From: Tieghemiomyces parasiticus
Taxonomy: Eukaryota > Kickxellomycota > Dimargaritomycetes > Dimargaritales > Dimargaritaceae
Length of the DNA: 42,281 nt
Assembly: GCA_027575765.1 (NCBI GenBank)
Contig: JANBPT010000351.1
Location: 1-42,281, forward strand
Direction of reading: 5' to 3'
Shown here piece by piece: positions 11,143 to 22,298 of this stretch (position 1 is the stretch's first letter; each line of letters opens with the position of its first letter). A program made the position numbers and the translations under genes. Below the pieces are notes generated by a model, which worked only from the letters and a program-made list of their open reading frames with translations, searched no databases and was not told the DNA's origin.

Positions 11143-12850
11143 TTAAAGTACACAGTGAAGATAGTAATTGATACAGGCGGCGTGGTAGCGGTGACCTTCG
11201 TGGCCAATCCCGGTGCGGGCCCTGGTGGCCGGCGGGTTGCGGATGGTCTGTAGACAGATGCCGCATACCCCATTGCCGTCTTCTACGGCGGATGGGTACG
11301 GTTCGGGTTGAAATGTTTCGGTAAGCCAGAACTGGCGAGAAGATGTTCTCGTCAAAGGGGTAGTCAGGAAAACGGTTAGCATCAGGTTTAGTAAAACTTG
11401 AGTACAATCCCAACGGTGGGCCGCGCGATAGGCTAGGCACTTACCAGTTCACACGGATGGTGCTTCTCAGTCCAGTGCCCAACAAAGTGTCGCGCTAGAT
11501 GGCACTCCCGGATGCGGTCGGCAAGGCGCTGACCTGCCGATGCTGTAAAGGCGCGTCGGCTGCCCTCCAGAGACCGGTCGATTCGCTCGGCCATGTGGTA
11601 GATTTCGGCAGTACCTGGCCGGCCGCAGAAAAGAGGCGGTAAATCAAGGAATGGGCCGGTGGGGGCGATGGAGGTAATACGTGAAGGTAAGGACTGGATC
11701 CTAGGGTACTTGCAAGGTGCTGAACACTGACCAGCGTGGAACGCCATGCGTGGTTAGGCTGCATCATCAACCTTGCTTACCTTGTAGGAAATCTCGAACC
11801 CGGCTGCTACGGAGCACACGAGTGAGGGCGGCCTCGGTGAGGCCTAGTGAGGCCAACTTGGCCAGAAAGTCCGTTGCCTTCTTCATGCTGGCAACGCATT
11901 GCTCTAGGCACCGGTCCCACGTCTCAACGAGTTGGGTGTGGTCGTCAGCGTTCGGGCTGTGATCTGAGACGGGTTCTGTGGTCAGAGCGGGGCCGTCAGG
12001 GTTCGATTGAGGAGGGCTGGCGGCGAGGGTATCGGCCGGCAGCTTGCTCGACCGAGTAGCATCTATTGTCGTGGTTGGTTCGGTTGCAGCTGGAACGGCG
12101 GGGCTCAGCTGATTGGTAGCAAGCACGGCCAGAGGGGCAGCAGGTGATGGCGTGACAGGCGTTGCGCTGACCGGGGATTCCATAAAGTCACCCCAGGTTG
12201 TGGTCTCCGACGCCAGGGCAAGCAGCGGTGGTGGCAAGGCCGTTTCCAGCGCCAGATTGGGCGAGTCAAAAGTGAGTGATGGTTGGCTGGAAACACGAAC
12301 GGGAAGACAAGACCGGCAGAGGGGAGGGTCCACAGGAGGCGCATTAGTCAACGGTGCACGCAAAGTCGACTTTGCCATATCCAATACCTAGATTCTGGCC
12401 TGCTCCTTTGGCAACTTACTTGGGTTTAGTTGGTGCCAACGTATGCGATGCCAGAGGTGAGGATGCGAAGCTACCCAGCAAATCTGGGCAGGCAAAAGAT
12501 TAAGCCCGGGTAGGGATAAAGGTCGGCTAAACGGGCATGTTAGAAAGGAAACCGCCAGTAAGTTTAAATTGGTGGCGGGGCAATGTGGAATTTTTCTATA
12601 AGTCAGTGAGGTCTTTACCTAATGGCTTTGTGTCGCTACCCCACGGCGAGTGGTCGAATAGGGACATGGCGGAGTCTGCCGGGGCAAACTGGAAGGGCGC
12701 CATGGTGGGCATGGCTAAAGACGAGGTAGGGGCCCCGGGTGCCAGCACCGAATGTGCCCGGCGACTCCGGGGAGGCGGCAGGGGCGGAGCCGGAAAATTC
12801 GCGGAATTCTCGCGCGACCATGCATTCGTAAAGATGCCGAAGTCGTCCAT
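11143..12850 (-). CDS. Synergin-like AP-1 clathrin adaptor accessory protein
   Basis: Five exons on the minus strand give a 386-aa protein: 12850-12619, 12483-12420, 12286-11781, 11614-11445 and 11331-11143. Introns are 135, 133, 166 and 113 nt; all donors are GTAAAG, GTAAGT or GTAAGC, all acceptors are CAG, and all phases agree. The intron ending at 12287 has a GACTAAT branch site and a long pyrimidine tract. The protein starts MDDFGIF, has DLLGSF at residues 78-83 and WGDF at 130-133. The last fits the known consensus for binding the AP-1 gamma-ear or GGA-ear (aromatic-G-acidic-aromatic). A helical region with LVETWDRCLEQC, RVRDFLQ|GTAEIYHMAERI precedes a C-terminal zinc-binding module with CGIC at 347-350 and HAAC at 374-377. 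This layout resembles the C-terminus of synergin gamma (family knowledge). The likely role is cargo or clathrin adaptor recruitment at the trans-Golgi and endosomes. The N-terminal EH domain of animal synergin is absent. A RING-like E3 is the alternative reading of the Cys/His module. Confidence 0.6.
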
Positions 12851-14419
12851 GGGCGAGGATGGGTTTACTATGATGACTAGAGTGGGTCAAAGTCGGGCAG
12901 GCCAAATCAGCGGAGGAAGGTGAGGGTGCTTCATAAGCAGCTGCCGCGACGTTTGATGGCAAAGACTGGGTGGCGATGAGATGGGCTGGCCGTGGGAGTA
13001 AGGCCCGCCGATGCCATCCCATTCTCGACGAGGTGAGCGCTTTCCGGGACTGGGACCGGCCGGTATACAAGGCGTCAACCCCCCTCCCGGCGTCAGGGGC
13101 CGGCTCGGGTGATACGGTGGACGAACGCCGTTACTCAGAACCGCCAACTCCGCTCGTCGCTGCCCGGTCCGCTTCCCAGTGGCCCGGCTAGCTTAAGGTG
13201 TGCAGATGTTGGCCGCTGCGAACGATCCGGGTGTGGTAAGCACCTTTTCTGGCGCTTGTCTGCCGTCTTCCCTAGTCTGGGGCGGTAGAAGTGGGTCATC
13301 GCTTATTCCAATTCTGTCGATCTACCTGGTCGATATTGAGACGATTAAGGGGGAATGGTGCGCTAGGCGTGGGTGGATGGCATCAGCGTTATCTGTGGGG
13401 GCGGACACCAGTTCCTACTATCCTGCCGCAGCATTCACCCGAAGTCCTCCCCGTAATTTCCGCACCTTGACCCGTACCGCAATGCCCTATTTCTCGAGCA
13501 TAAGTTTGATGTCGTGGGGCCCTTAGTTTTCAACAGCGCTCTCCTCAGACCGCCTTTATACTTTATTGACACTACACTCTTGTATTCGGTCAACTAACAC
13601 GCACTGCGCAATCCTACCTTCCACCAGGTAAGAACCCTTCGCTCTAGATGGCGGTAGCCCACTTGACCGCCTGCTATTGTTCTGGGTGCGGGTATAGTGT
13701 GTGTGTGTGTGTGGCCTAGCCACGCTTCTCTAGGTGTCTCCCAACTGACTGGCTACGCAGTACCTGTCAATGGCACCACCTGGGCGTGTGGCCCCGCCCT
13801 GTTCCTCAGCATGGCTGGCCAGGCTACCATATCTCCCCGCAGGCAGATACAATTCAATGCCTTTAACCGTCACTCGCATATTGCTGACCGGTCCTCCACT
13901 CTGTACTCACCTTACCGGTCTCTATTTCCCATCCTCGGGATTATTTTCCACGATACCTCTGACGTATCCCTCCCCTCATATTCATGGTCCTCTACCCACC
14001 AGTAGCTGTCCGCGCTCCTACTTTTTGTCTTCACCCGTTACTAGCGACTGTTGAACATTACGGCTGCACCCATCCTCCTCGCGTTACCTCGCTGCCCCGA
14101 CCTTCCACCTTCGAATTGCCTGCACTTGGTTCCTGCTATCCAGCATCTTCTTTGCCGTAGAAACCTCCCCTCCCCTACAAACCCAGCCCTCCATACGCCC
14201 CTGCGTGCCTTACCGGTGGAACCTTGGTCGAATCTACCACCGCCATCTCTAATATATGTAATCCGACAGATTCCCTGCCCCCTCAAGGCTCAAACTCCGC
14301 CCTGCCCCCCACCTTCCCACGCACCACGACGCCGCTAGTCCCTACATTCCACCTAGTCTGGCATTCGTTGGCTCGCTATTTAGCGCTTTCTTAATACCTC
14401 CTTTAGTTATCTGATCACA
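12851..14419. other. Divergent region between synergin-like gene and UBP15
   Basis: About 1.57 kb with overlapping short ORFs on both strands and no recognisable domain. The part nearest UBP15 (about 13900-14400) is strongly C/T-rich on the plus strand, as expected for a fungal core promoter and 5' leader. A (TG)n microsatellite is at 13696-13713. Confidence 0.5.
13696..13713. repeat. (TG)n microsatellite
   Basis: About nine TG units in tandem (GTGTGTGTGTGTGTGTG), seen directly, upstream of UBP15. Confidence 0.85.
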
Positions 14420-17400
14420 ATGGTAAGTCTCACTACCCGCCAGCCTCGGGGCATGCGACCACCCGCATTGATTTGTGACGAAAGCGGGCAGGACCACCAG
14501 GCTCCGTCACTGCCCCTCCCCATCCGCGCGGATGAGATTCATGTCCCTGCCTACCCCATCATCCGGTCCCGTTTGCTAGCCCCGTGGGCCGACTAACGAG
14601 GCAGGGTGGGCATAACCAGCCGTTAGGATCCCCGGCCGATGACCGTATTGCACCACCTCGGCATCCTTCGGCTAACCCCACCGCACCACCTTTCCCCGTG
14701 ACATTTCCCACCTGCTCCCCCCCCTCTGCACCAAATGACCCACAGAACCATACCGTTCCGATCTACGATGGGTCCGAGCGGGGCTCCGAGGTGAGCCAGG
14801 ATACTCCACAGCCCTCCCTGCCCGCCGCGACGGACCCCTCCACCCCCGCGGACCTAACAGTCGAAGAAGGTTTCCTACCCCTCCTGGAGCCGCTCGAGTA
14901 CCCCGTCGTGTCCAGTGGGTTCGGGCGCTGGGATGTGACCGGCTTTAGCCGCCTCCCACGGCGCGCTGTGGGCCCTGTCTTCGAGGCGGCCGGCCACAAG
15001 TGGCGCTTCCTCATCTTCCCGCAGGGCAACGAGGAACCACACCACCTGGCTCTGTATCTGGAGCTGATGAAGGAGTCCTTCCCACCCGAAGGGTATCTGT
15101 GCGCCCACTTCCACGTAGCCCTTACCAACCCGCACGACCAGACGGTACACCTTACCAACGTGTCGCAGCACCGGTTCATCCCCGTCGAGGCCGACTGGGG
15201 TTTCAACCGCTTCGCCGACCACCGCTATCTGACTGCCGCTGGCTTCCGTACGCGTCCGCTCATGGAAAACGACGCCTTCACGGTCACTGCCTACATTCGT
15301 ACCGTCCGTGACGAGGTGGGCGCCCTCTGGCACAGCTTCACTGAATACGATTCGCGCAAGGAGTCCGGGTACGTGGGCATGGTAAACCAGGGCGCGACTT
15401 GCTACATGAACTCGCTGCTGCAGTCGCTCTATTTCACCAATGAGCTGCGCCGTGCCGTGTATCGCATCCCCACCCCAGACGCCAAGGACACCCGCAATGT
15501 GACTCTAGCCCTTCAGCGCGTGTTTTACAAACTGCAGTACTCGGACACGGCGGTGGATACCACCGAGCTCACCCGCTCGTTCGGCTGGGACTCCCTCGAG
15601 TCCTTCATGCAGCACGATGTGCAGGAGTTTAACCGTGTGCTCCAAGACAATCTGGAGGGCAAGATGAAGGGTACACCCGTGGAGGGAACCATCTTGCGGC
15701 TGTTTGTGGGCCGCATGAAGAGCTACATCAAGTGCGTGGACGTGGACTTTGAGTCGTCGCGTACCGAGGCCTACTACGACATCCAACTTAACGTAAAGGG
15801 CTGCCGCACCCTGTACGACTCATTCAAGGACTATATCGCGGAAGAACTGCTCGAAGGGGACAACAAGTACATGGCCGAGGGATTCGGCCTACAGGATGCC
15901 AAGAAGGGTGTCATCTTTGAGGCCTTCCCGCCCGTCCTGCACCTACAGCTCAAGCGGTTCGAGTACGACATGATTCACGACACCATGGTCAAGATTAACG
16001 ACCGCCACGAATTCCCGGACGAGATTGACCTGGTCGACTTCCTGGCACCGGGTCCCGACCGGCCGGACTCGTGCGTGTACGCCCTGCACGGCGTCCTGGT
16101 GCACAGCGGTGACGTGTCGGGCGGGCACTACTTTGCCCTATTGCGCCCCGAACCCAACGGCCGGTGGTTCCGCTTCGACGACGACCGGGTGGTACCCGTG
16201 CGGGACAAGGACGTGTTCGAAGCCTACTACGGTGGCGAGGAGCGCAGCCAGCGTCCCGGTGCCCGGTCCACCCGCCCGGCCCTGTCACGCTACACTAACG
16301 CCTACATGCTGGTATACATCCGCCGGGACGCCGTGGACCAGGTGCTGGCCCCGGTCACCGAAACCGACATCCCGCAGTACCTCCGGGACCGCTTCGACCG
16401 GGAGAAACGCGAGGCCGAGGAGTACCAAAAGCAGCTGGAACTCGAGCGGACCACGATTAAGCTGCAGCTGGTCACTGACGAGGCGATCCGAGACCACCAG
16501 GGCTTCGACCTCCTCGAATTCGATTGCCCCGAGCCCGATGCGGTTCCGCTCCGCACCATGCGTGTGCCCAAGACGCTACCGGCGACCGAAGTAGCTTCGG
16601 CCGTGGCGGCGGAACTGGGCCGCGAGCCCGGGTCCCTACGCCTGTGGCAGTTCGTCGGTCGGCAGAACAAAACAAACCGACCAGATGTCATACTCGGCTC
16701 ACAGATTCCCGGCCAGACCGTGGAGCAGGTGCAGAATCCGCGCCCCGTCAAGTCTCGCCCCCTCCGCCTCTATGTGGAGACGGTGAACCCCAACGAACCC
16801 GTGCCCGATCGGGCCAGCCAACGCATCATCCTGTTCCTCAAGTTCTACGACCACGTGGCCCGCCGGATGACGGTGCTGGGTTCCTACTCCACACGCGGCG
16901 ACGTCACCGTGGCCTCTGCCGAGCCGGCCCTGCGCGAGCGCGCCGGTCTCCCGGCTGACGCTGAGCTGCTCACCTATGAGGAGGTGAAGCCCGGCCGGGT
17001 GGACCCGTTTGAGCCCACCGACTCGCCCGTGACCTTCTTTGGTGCCGAGATGCAGTCCGGCGATATTTTGTGTTTCCAGCGCCGGCCCACGCCCGACGAG
17101 CTGGCTACCAACGAATTGGCTACCGTCCGGAAGTACTTTGACTACTACGCCTCCCACGTGCAGGTCAAGTTCCTACCCGTAACGTCCAATGACGATAGCG
17201 GCGACGGTGAGACCACCGTTGTGACCCCACCGAAACCCGTATGGCTGCGACTGCCCAAGCAGCTTCCCTACGACGGGGTGGTAGCGCGCCTGGCCGACCG
17301 TTTAGATTGCGACCCGCGCAAGCTGCGCCTCTATAACGTCGGCGGGGGCGCCGAGCCGCTCCGGGTCGTGAAACGCAGCCCGCACATGACGCTGGCCGAG

Positions 17401-18468
17401 ATGGCCCGGCTATGGGACGGCGTAATCCCACCCTCCGGGCTCCGCCTACACTTTGAGATCCTCTCACGCACCGTGGACGAGTTGGACCAGTGCCGCTTGC
17501 TGTCAGTGGCGTGGCTGGCCGGTGGGGTGCGTCAGGAGGTGCCGTTCACCGTTCTCCTGCCCAAGACGGCTCGGGTGGCGGAGCTGGAGACCGCACTGCG
17601 GGCCAAAGTGGCCGAGCACTTCCGCCGCCCGGCCACTACCGGCCGGCTGCGGGTGTATACAGCGGTCGACCACCGGATCGATGGCGTGCTTAATGCCAGT
17701 GACCCCCTGAAGGTTATTTCCGACCGGGCCCTGGTTTACGCCGAGGAGCTTCCTACGGAAGAGCTGCAAATGACCGACCGCGACGCCGTTGTCCCGGTGT
17801 TTCACTACTACCGCCGGTCGCACTCTACTCAGGGCATCCCCTTCTTCGTCCTGGTCAAGGCCGGCGAGCCCGTGGCCGAGACCAAGGCCCGCCTGCAGCG
17901 TCGTCTAGGCTATGGCGATAAGGAGTTTTCTAAGTTGACACCGATCGTGTTCCTCGACTCTACGGGCCCGTATCGGTTCGGACCTCTCCCCGTGTCTCTC
18001 CCAGCGTTCACTTCGGCGGGCGAGAATAGCGACGCAGACACGGCTGGCGCCGCAGCTTCCATGGAGCCCGCGGACACGACCATCCCAGCTGCAGCGGACG
18101 ACGTCCCTGCACCAGACACCGCCGCGATGGACACGCAGGAACCCTGGCCCACAGCTGGGGACGAAACCGCCATGGAGATGACGGCCGGTGACGAGCCGCC
18201 GCCCACGTATGACCCAACCCTCCCACCCTATGAGCCCTCGGTGCCTGCGGGTCATTCCACCGTGCCGCCGCTGTCCGCCCATACGGCCGATGACGGCGAT
18301 GACGATGACCTTTACGACCTTGAACGGCAGATCGATGATATCGATGGCAGCCTAAGCGATATCCTGACGGCGGCCGGACCGGGCCATGTCGTGATTGGGC
18401 TGGACGGACCTGACCTCAGTCAACGTCAATCGCGTTACTCGGAGCGGTCGATCCGCATCTTCAACTGA
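14420..18468 (+). CDS. UBP15: Ubiquitin-specific protease of the USP7/Ubp15 family
   Basis: This is a MATH-domain deubiquitinase that removes ubiquitin from many nuclear and endosomal substrates. The long frame (14605-18468) has no ATG before the MATH domain. The start is best placed at ATG 14420-14422, followed at once by a GTAAGT donor; the 182-nt intron (14423-14604) has a GACTAAC branch site and ends GGCAG, and the phase is 0. Total 1288 aa. The MATH/TRAF-like domain spans about residues 105-235 (GHKWRFLIFPQGN, DWGFNRF). The USP catalytic core spans about 254-574: Cys box GATCYMNSLLQSLYF (nucleophile about Cys267), then VQEFNRVL, and His box SGGHYFALL (about His509) with WFRFDDDRV. Tandem ubiquitin-like folds follow to about 1150. 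A Pro/Asp-rich tail ends the protein. Length fits yeast Ubp15 (1230) and human USP7 (1102). All catalytic residues look intact. Confidence 0.95.
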
Positions 18469-19963
18469 GGTTAGTTGATTAAGTCACTTCGCACCGGTCT
18501 AATTCCAGCGCTCCCTCCCCCGTTCACTTCACTTAGCTCTACTATCCTACCCACAGTGTTTTTCTTTTCTTCTTTGTTTACTAAAGCTTTGCTTATCTAC
18601 GTTCATTTTTTCTTGACCGCTACCGATTCCATAGGATGATTCTTCACTCATATTACCTTACTCGAATTCCGTGCAGTCTCCGATGGCATTAACCAGGCCC
18701 CAAGGGCATTCACTTTCGAGCTCGTTTCGCATCTTACCCCCTCCCCTTATTACACAATATATATACAGTTACATTTATCTTTTTTAACAGTCACAATAAG
18801 GGGGCGAGGGGCTGAAGGTCAAGGGCAGCCTATTTTCACACAGGTTGGGAATTGGAACTGTAGGGGCAGCAGTGGTAAATCCAGTGTACACCCCAGAAAT
18901 ACCGGCTGTTGAAAGCAGGAGGTGGGATGCGACGTATGCAAAAATTAGGGCGGACGTCGACCAATCGGCGGCCAACACGACCAAGGTGCAAGTGAGCGGC
19001 AGACTTGCAATCTTTCAATCTTTCCATTCGCCCTTTCATCAGTATGGCAGACCCTCGTGTCATGTAGCAGCAGTATTATCCATCACCCTCTGTGGACTGT
19101 CTAGTCCTCCTCCGCCACATTCTACAGAAGCTAAACAAATCTGAAACAAATTCAAATTTAGATATAAAAAATCACCATTTTTATTATCAAAATTCGGCCA
19201 GTAGAATCCAGCCACGTTTCTCTCATCGTAACCTACTCGCGTTAATCGGCTTGTGTTACTGGCCAATCACATACGGGGAAAGGTACACGTCGCTTGTTTT
19301 TTGTTATAGGTCTGGTAGCTCTGGCAGAGGAGTGAGGCGAGAGGTTCGAAGTGGGTATCGTTTGTGGCAGTGAAAGAAGGCGTGGACAACGAATCCGTGA
19401 TGGGCCGGGCTAGTGCGTGCCTTAGGCTCTGGTGGGCCTCGTCAGCCCCTGGCTGATTTCCCTGGTCCGTGACTGGCTGGTTAGTCCAGCAAATATGAAG
19501 ATGGACCCCGAGACGGGATTATCCAGCCCAACCGACTGGCTATGGGGTCCTGTTGAGACCCCGCGCTGGCCGCTCTATCCTGTATTCAATCTCCGCATTG
19601 CTTCTTTGGCGCCCCTTCTACCAGTTGGCTGGTCTCCGTTCTGCGTACCGCCCCTGCTTCACAATTATTTGGTGACCCGATTATTTGTCGCTTCCCCACC
19701 CCCCTTATTGTCTTTCCTCCACCCTCACCGCTGGTACATCCTTGCTTTCCTACTGCCTAGAAACGCTCTCGGTCTGTCAAGCTCAACTTGCCTCCCTCTG
19801 GCTCTTTGTCATCTCCACCACGACTTTACTCAGTTACTACCCCTCCTGTCTTTCCCGACATTAGGACTCGCCCTTCTTATCTGCCCGTATGGCTATTCAT
19901 CGGTGATTGTACATTCGTAGCAGCACTGCTTCTTCAACTCTGCGACATATTTTTGCTTAACTC
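18469..19963. other. Intergenic region between UBP15 and PTR2
   Basis: About 1.5 kb between two plus-strand genes. An AT-rich patch (18530-18800) probably contains the UBP15 3' end. From about 19600 to 19960 the plus strand is very C/T-rich, which fits the promoter and leader of the transporter. An open frame at 19432-19920 is mostly Pro, Leu and Ser and is best explained by this base bias. Confidence 0.5.
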
Positions 19964-22075
19964 ATGCGTAGCGCACCTTCGAACCCGTCGACGGCCTCGG
20001 CGTGGGCAGACGATGCGGGAATCTATTCACCCGATGACCGGCCGGCTAGCGATATTCACCTCTCTCGCACCGATGCCATCCAGCTGGTGGCCACCGGACC
20101 GAAACCCGGCCGAGCACGACCCCGTAAACCTTCTCGACGCACAAGCCGCCAGCCAGACACCGCTACCCATTCCCACATGACGGCCGCGGCACATAGCTCC
20201 CCACGAACCAAGCGCGCCGGGCCGGTGCCTTCGCAGGCCTGGCTCATCGTGGTGACGGAGTTATGCGAGCGGTTTACGTATTACGGGGCGTCGCTCATGT
20301 TCCAGCTCTACATGCTGCGCGAGCTTGGACTCAACCAGGCGGCAGCGACGGCCGTCAATCGTGGCTTCTCCTTCTTTTGCTACTTCACCACCATCTTGGG
20401 CGCCGTCATCGCTGACCAATACCTCGGCAAGTACCGCACCATCCTCATTTTCGCCGCGCTCTACGCAATCGGCTTGGGTATCCTAACGTTGTCTGCCACC
20501 CCGGCCTCTATCGCCGGCGGATGGGGGTTGCCGGGCTTCTTGCTGGGCTGCTACGTGTTCATGGGGTTGGGCACCGGCGGTATGAAGGCAAATGTGTCGG
20601 CATTCGTGGCCGAGCAGATCCCGCACAACCATAGTGTGCTCGGGGGCCCCGAAGGCAAAGACTACGAGACCTTGGAAGGCGCTGATACCAGCGATCATGA
20701 TAAACACCGCTACCTGGATAGCGGTTGCGATACGGACGACGGCGAGACGGACGACAGCGACGACCATGTGGTTGCAGAGGACGTCTCGTTCACCACCGTT
20801 GACCCGGCCTCCGCGCACCACTACCGCCACCCTGTAACGGACGTGCGCTACCCGCCACCGGGTGCGCTTCCGGCCATCGACTATCAGCTGACCGTTGAAC
20901 GCGTGTTTCGGTATTTTTATTGGGCTATTTGCTTGGGCGCCTTCATCGGCCAGGTCCTGTGCCCCATGGTGGCCCAGCGTTCTACCTACGCGCACGCATT
21001 CCTCCTGCCTACGGTCCTCTTCTTTACCGCCGTCCTCATCTTTTGGAGTGGCCGCAAGCGGTACGTCCATCGGCCGCCCACCCAGGCCGTCCTGCTCCAG
21101 GCCCTAAGGTGCGTTCGCTACGCCCTAAAGCACCGTCGGCCCGGCCAGGGCCATTGGCTGGACGTGGCCCGTCCTAGCGTCATCGCCACCCGGTTCAAAG
21201 CCGATACCGAGGGTCACGCCGAGCCTCTGGCGGACGAGGTGGCTCTAGAAGACAACCCCCTGTATGCGCCCCCCCTGGGGGCCGGTGTCGCCATGGCTCC
21301 TTTGGCCTCGACCGCCGTTCCTTTGTCACTGGCGGTGGACTGGGATGATGATTTCGTCGACAGCCTGCGGCGTGCTGGGCGGGCCTGCGCGGTGTTTGCC
21401 TTCTATCCCTTCTTTTGGGCTATTTACAGCAACATGGCGGACAACTTCATCACCCAGGCCCTCACCCTCGAACGACCCGACTGGTTCCCACCCGACCAGA
21501 TGAACGCGCTCATCAACCTGGTCCTCGTGGTCATCATTCCGCTGTTCGACATCTACATTGATCCGGCCCTCCGCGCTCGCGGTCTCCGCCTGGGGCCTAT
21601 CCGCCGCATTACCCTGGGCTTCGCCATCGCCGTGGCCACGTTTTTCTACATCACCGTCCTGCAATATGTCATCTACACGACGGGCCCGTACTACGATTTC
21701 AGCGAGGCGCGGCTGCGGGCGGCCCACGTCCCGGACACTGCCACCACCGCTGCCGCCGATGCCCACGGGCTGTACCAGAACCACGTAAGCATCTGGTGGC
21801 AGGCCATACCGTGCCTTCTAATGGGTCTGGCTGACTTTTTCGCTTCCGCCACGGGGCTCGAATTTGCCTACAGTCAGGCCCCCCGCCAGATGAAGAGCGT
21901 CGTGGTGGCGCTGTACCTCTTTACCAGCTGTCTGGGAAGTTTATTGGGCCTCATCGTGGCCTACTGGAGTCACGACCCCAATTTTATTTATGTATACGGA
22001 TTTCAGACCGTCATCATGCTGCTGGCTACTTTGCTCTTCAGTCACCTGTTTAGCCACTGGGACCAGTTTATGTAG
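19964..22075 (+). CDS. PTR2: Proton-coupled oligopeptide transporter (PTR2/POT family)
   Basis: This protein imports di- and tripeptides with protons across the plasma membrane. One exon encodes 703 aa from ATG 19964. A charged, Arg/Pro-rich cytosolic N-terminus of about 90 residues precedes TM1. The POT proton-coupling motif ExxERFxYYG is intact (residues 99-108). GAVIADQYLGKYRTI matches the first family signature (loop 2-3), and FYPFFWAIYSNMADNF in the second half matches the other. The C-terminal helices are preceded by EFAYSQAPRQMKSVV, also typical. About 12 hydrophobic segments are seen. The loop after FVAEQIP is long and acidic (DSGCDTDDGETDDSDD), roughly 80 residues beyond the short linker of bacterial members; fungal PTR2 proteins often have a longer loop here. 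The next Tyr-rich helix (VFRYFYWAICLGAF) resumes the fold. Expression in yeasts responds to amino acids, but no such site can be named here. Confidence 0.93.
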   Translation: MRSAPSNPSTASAWADDAGIYSPDDRPASDIHLSRTDAIQLVATGPKPGRARPRKPSRRTSRQPDTATHSHMTAAAHSSPRTKRAGPVPSQAWLIVVTELCERFTYYGASLMFQLYMLRELGLNQAAATAVNRGFSFFCYFTTILGAVIADQYLGKYRTILIFAALYAIGLGILTLSATPASIAGGWGLPGFLLGCYVFMGLGTGGMKANVSAFVAEQIPHNHSVLGGPEGKDYETLEGADTSDHDKHRYLDSGCDTDDGETDDSDDHVVAEDVSFTTVDPASAHHYRHPVTDVRYPPPGALPAIDYQLTVERVFRYFYWAICLGAFIGQVLCPMVAQRSTYAHAFLLPTVLFFTAVLIFWSGRKRYVHRPPTQAVLLQALRCVRYALKHRRPGQGHWLDVARPSVIATRFKADTEGHAEPLADEVALEDNPLYAPPLGAGVAMAPLASTAVPLSLAVDWDDDFVDSLRRAGRACAVFAFYPFFWAIYSNMADNFITQALTLERPDWFPPDQMNALINLVLVVIIPLFDIYIDPALRARGLRLGPIRRITLGFAIAVATFFYITVLQYVIYTTGPYYDFSEARLRAAHVPDTATTAAADAHGLYQNHVSIWWQAIPCLLMGLADFFASATGLEFAYSQAPRQMKSVVVALYLFTSCLGSLLGLIVAYWSHDPNFIYVYGFQTVIMLLATLLFSHLFSHWDQFM

Positions 22076-22298
22076 ACTGGTCACATTTCGGTCTCTGTGC
22101 ACAAATATCACAAATGCTGCATAAATGACTGGTGTATGATGATCGTGGCCAGGGTCCAGTGCAGGGGCTTCATTGAACTTTAGTGGCAGTGGGCGAGGCC
22201 AGGTACCAAATACACAAGGGGTTAGGGGGGGACACTTCACATGGGGCCGTGGTCGCTAGTGCCCCGCGCTTAGAGTAACAACCCCGGTCACAAAAAAT
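22076..22298. other. Convergent 3' ends of PTR2 and CTF18
   Basis: Only 223 nt separate the stop codons of two convergent genes, so their 3' untranslated regions probably overlap or nearly do. No other feature is seen. Confidence 0.6.

Noticed and set aside
11143..11382. A free-standing RING-type E3 ligase
   Set aside because: Only one C-x2-C and one H-x2-C pair are present, not the eight ligands of a RING, and phase-matched upstream exons make it the tail of a longer protein.
14584..14604. GTG as the start of UBP15
   Set aside because: Non-ATG starts are rare in fungal nuclear genes, and an ATG with a consensus intron directly upstream gives a better model.
19432..19920. A 162-codon hydrophobic open frame upstream of PTR2
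   Set aside because: Leu/Pro-rich reading of a pyrimidine-rich leader; no family features, and the transporter ATG follows in another frame.
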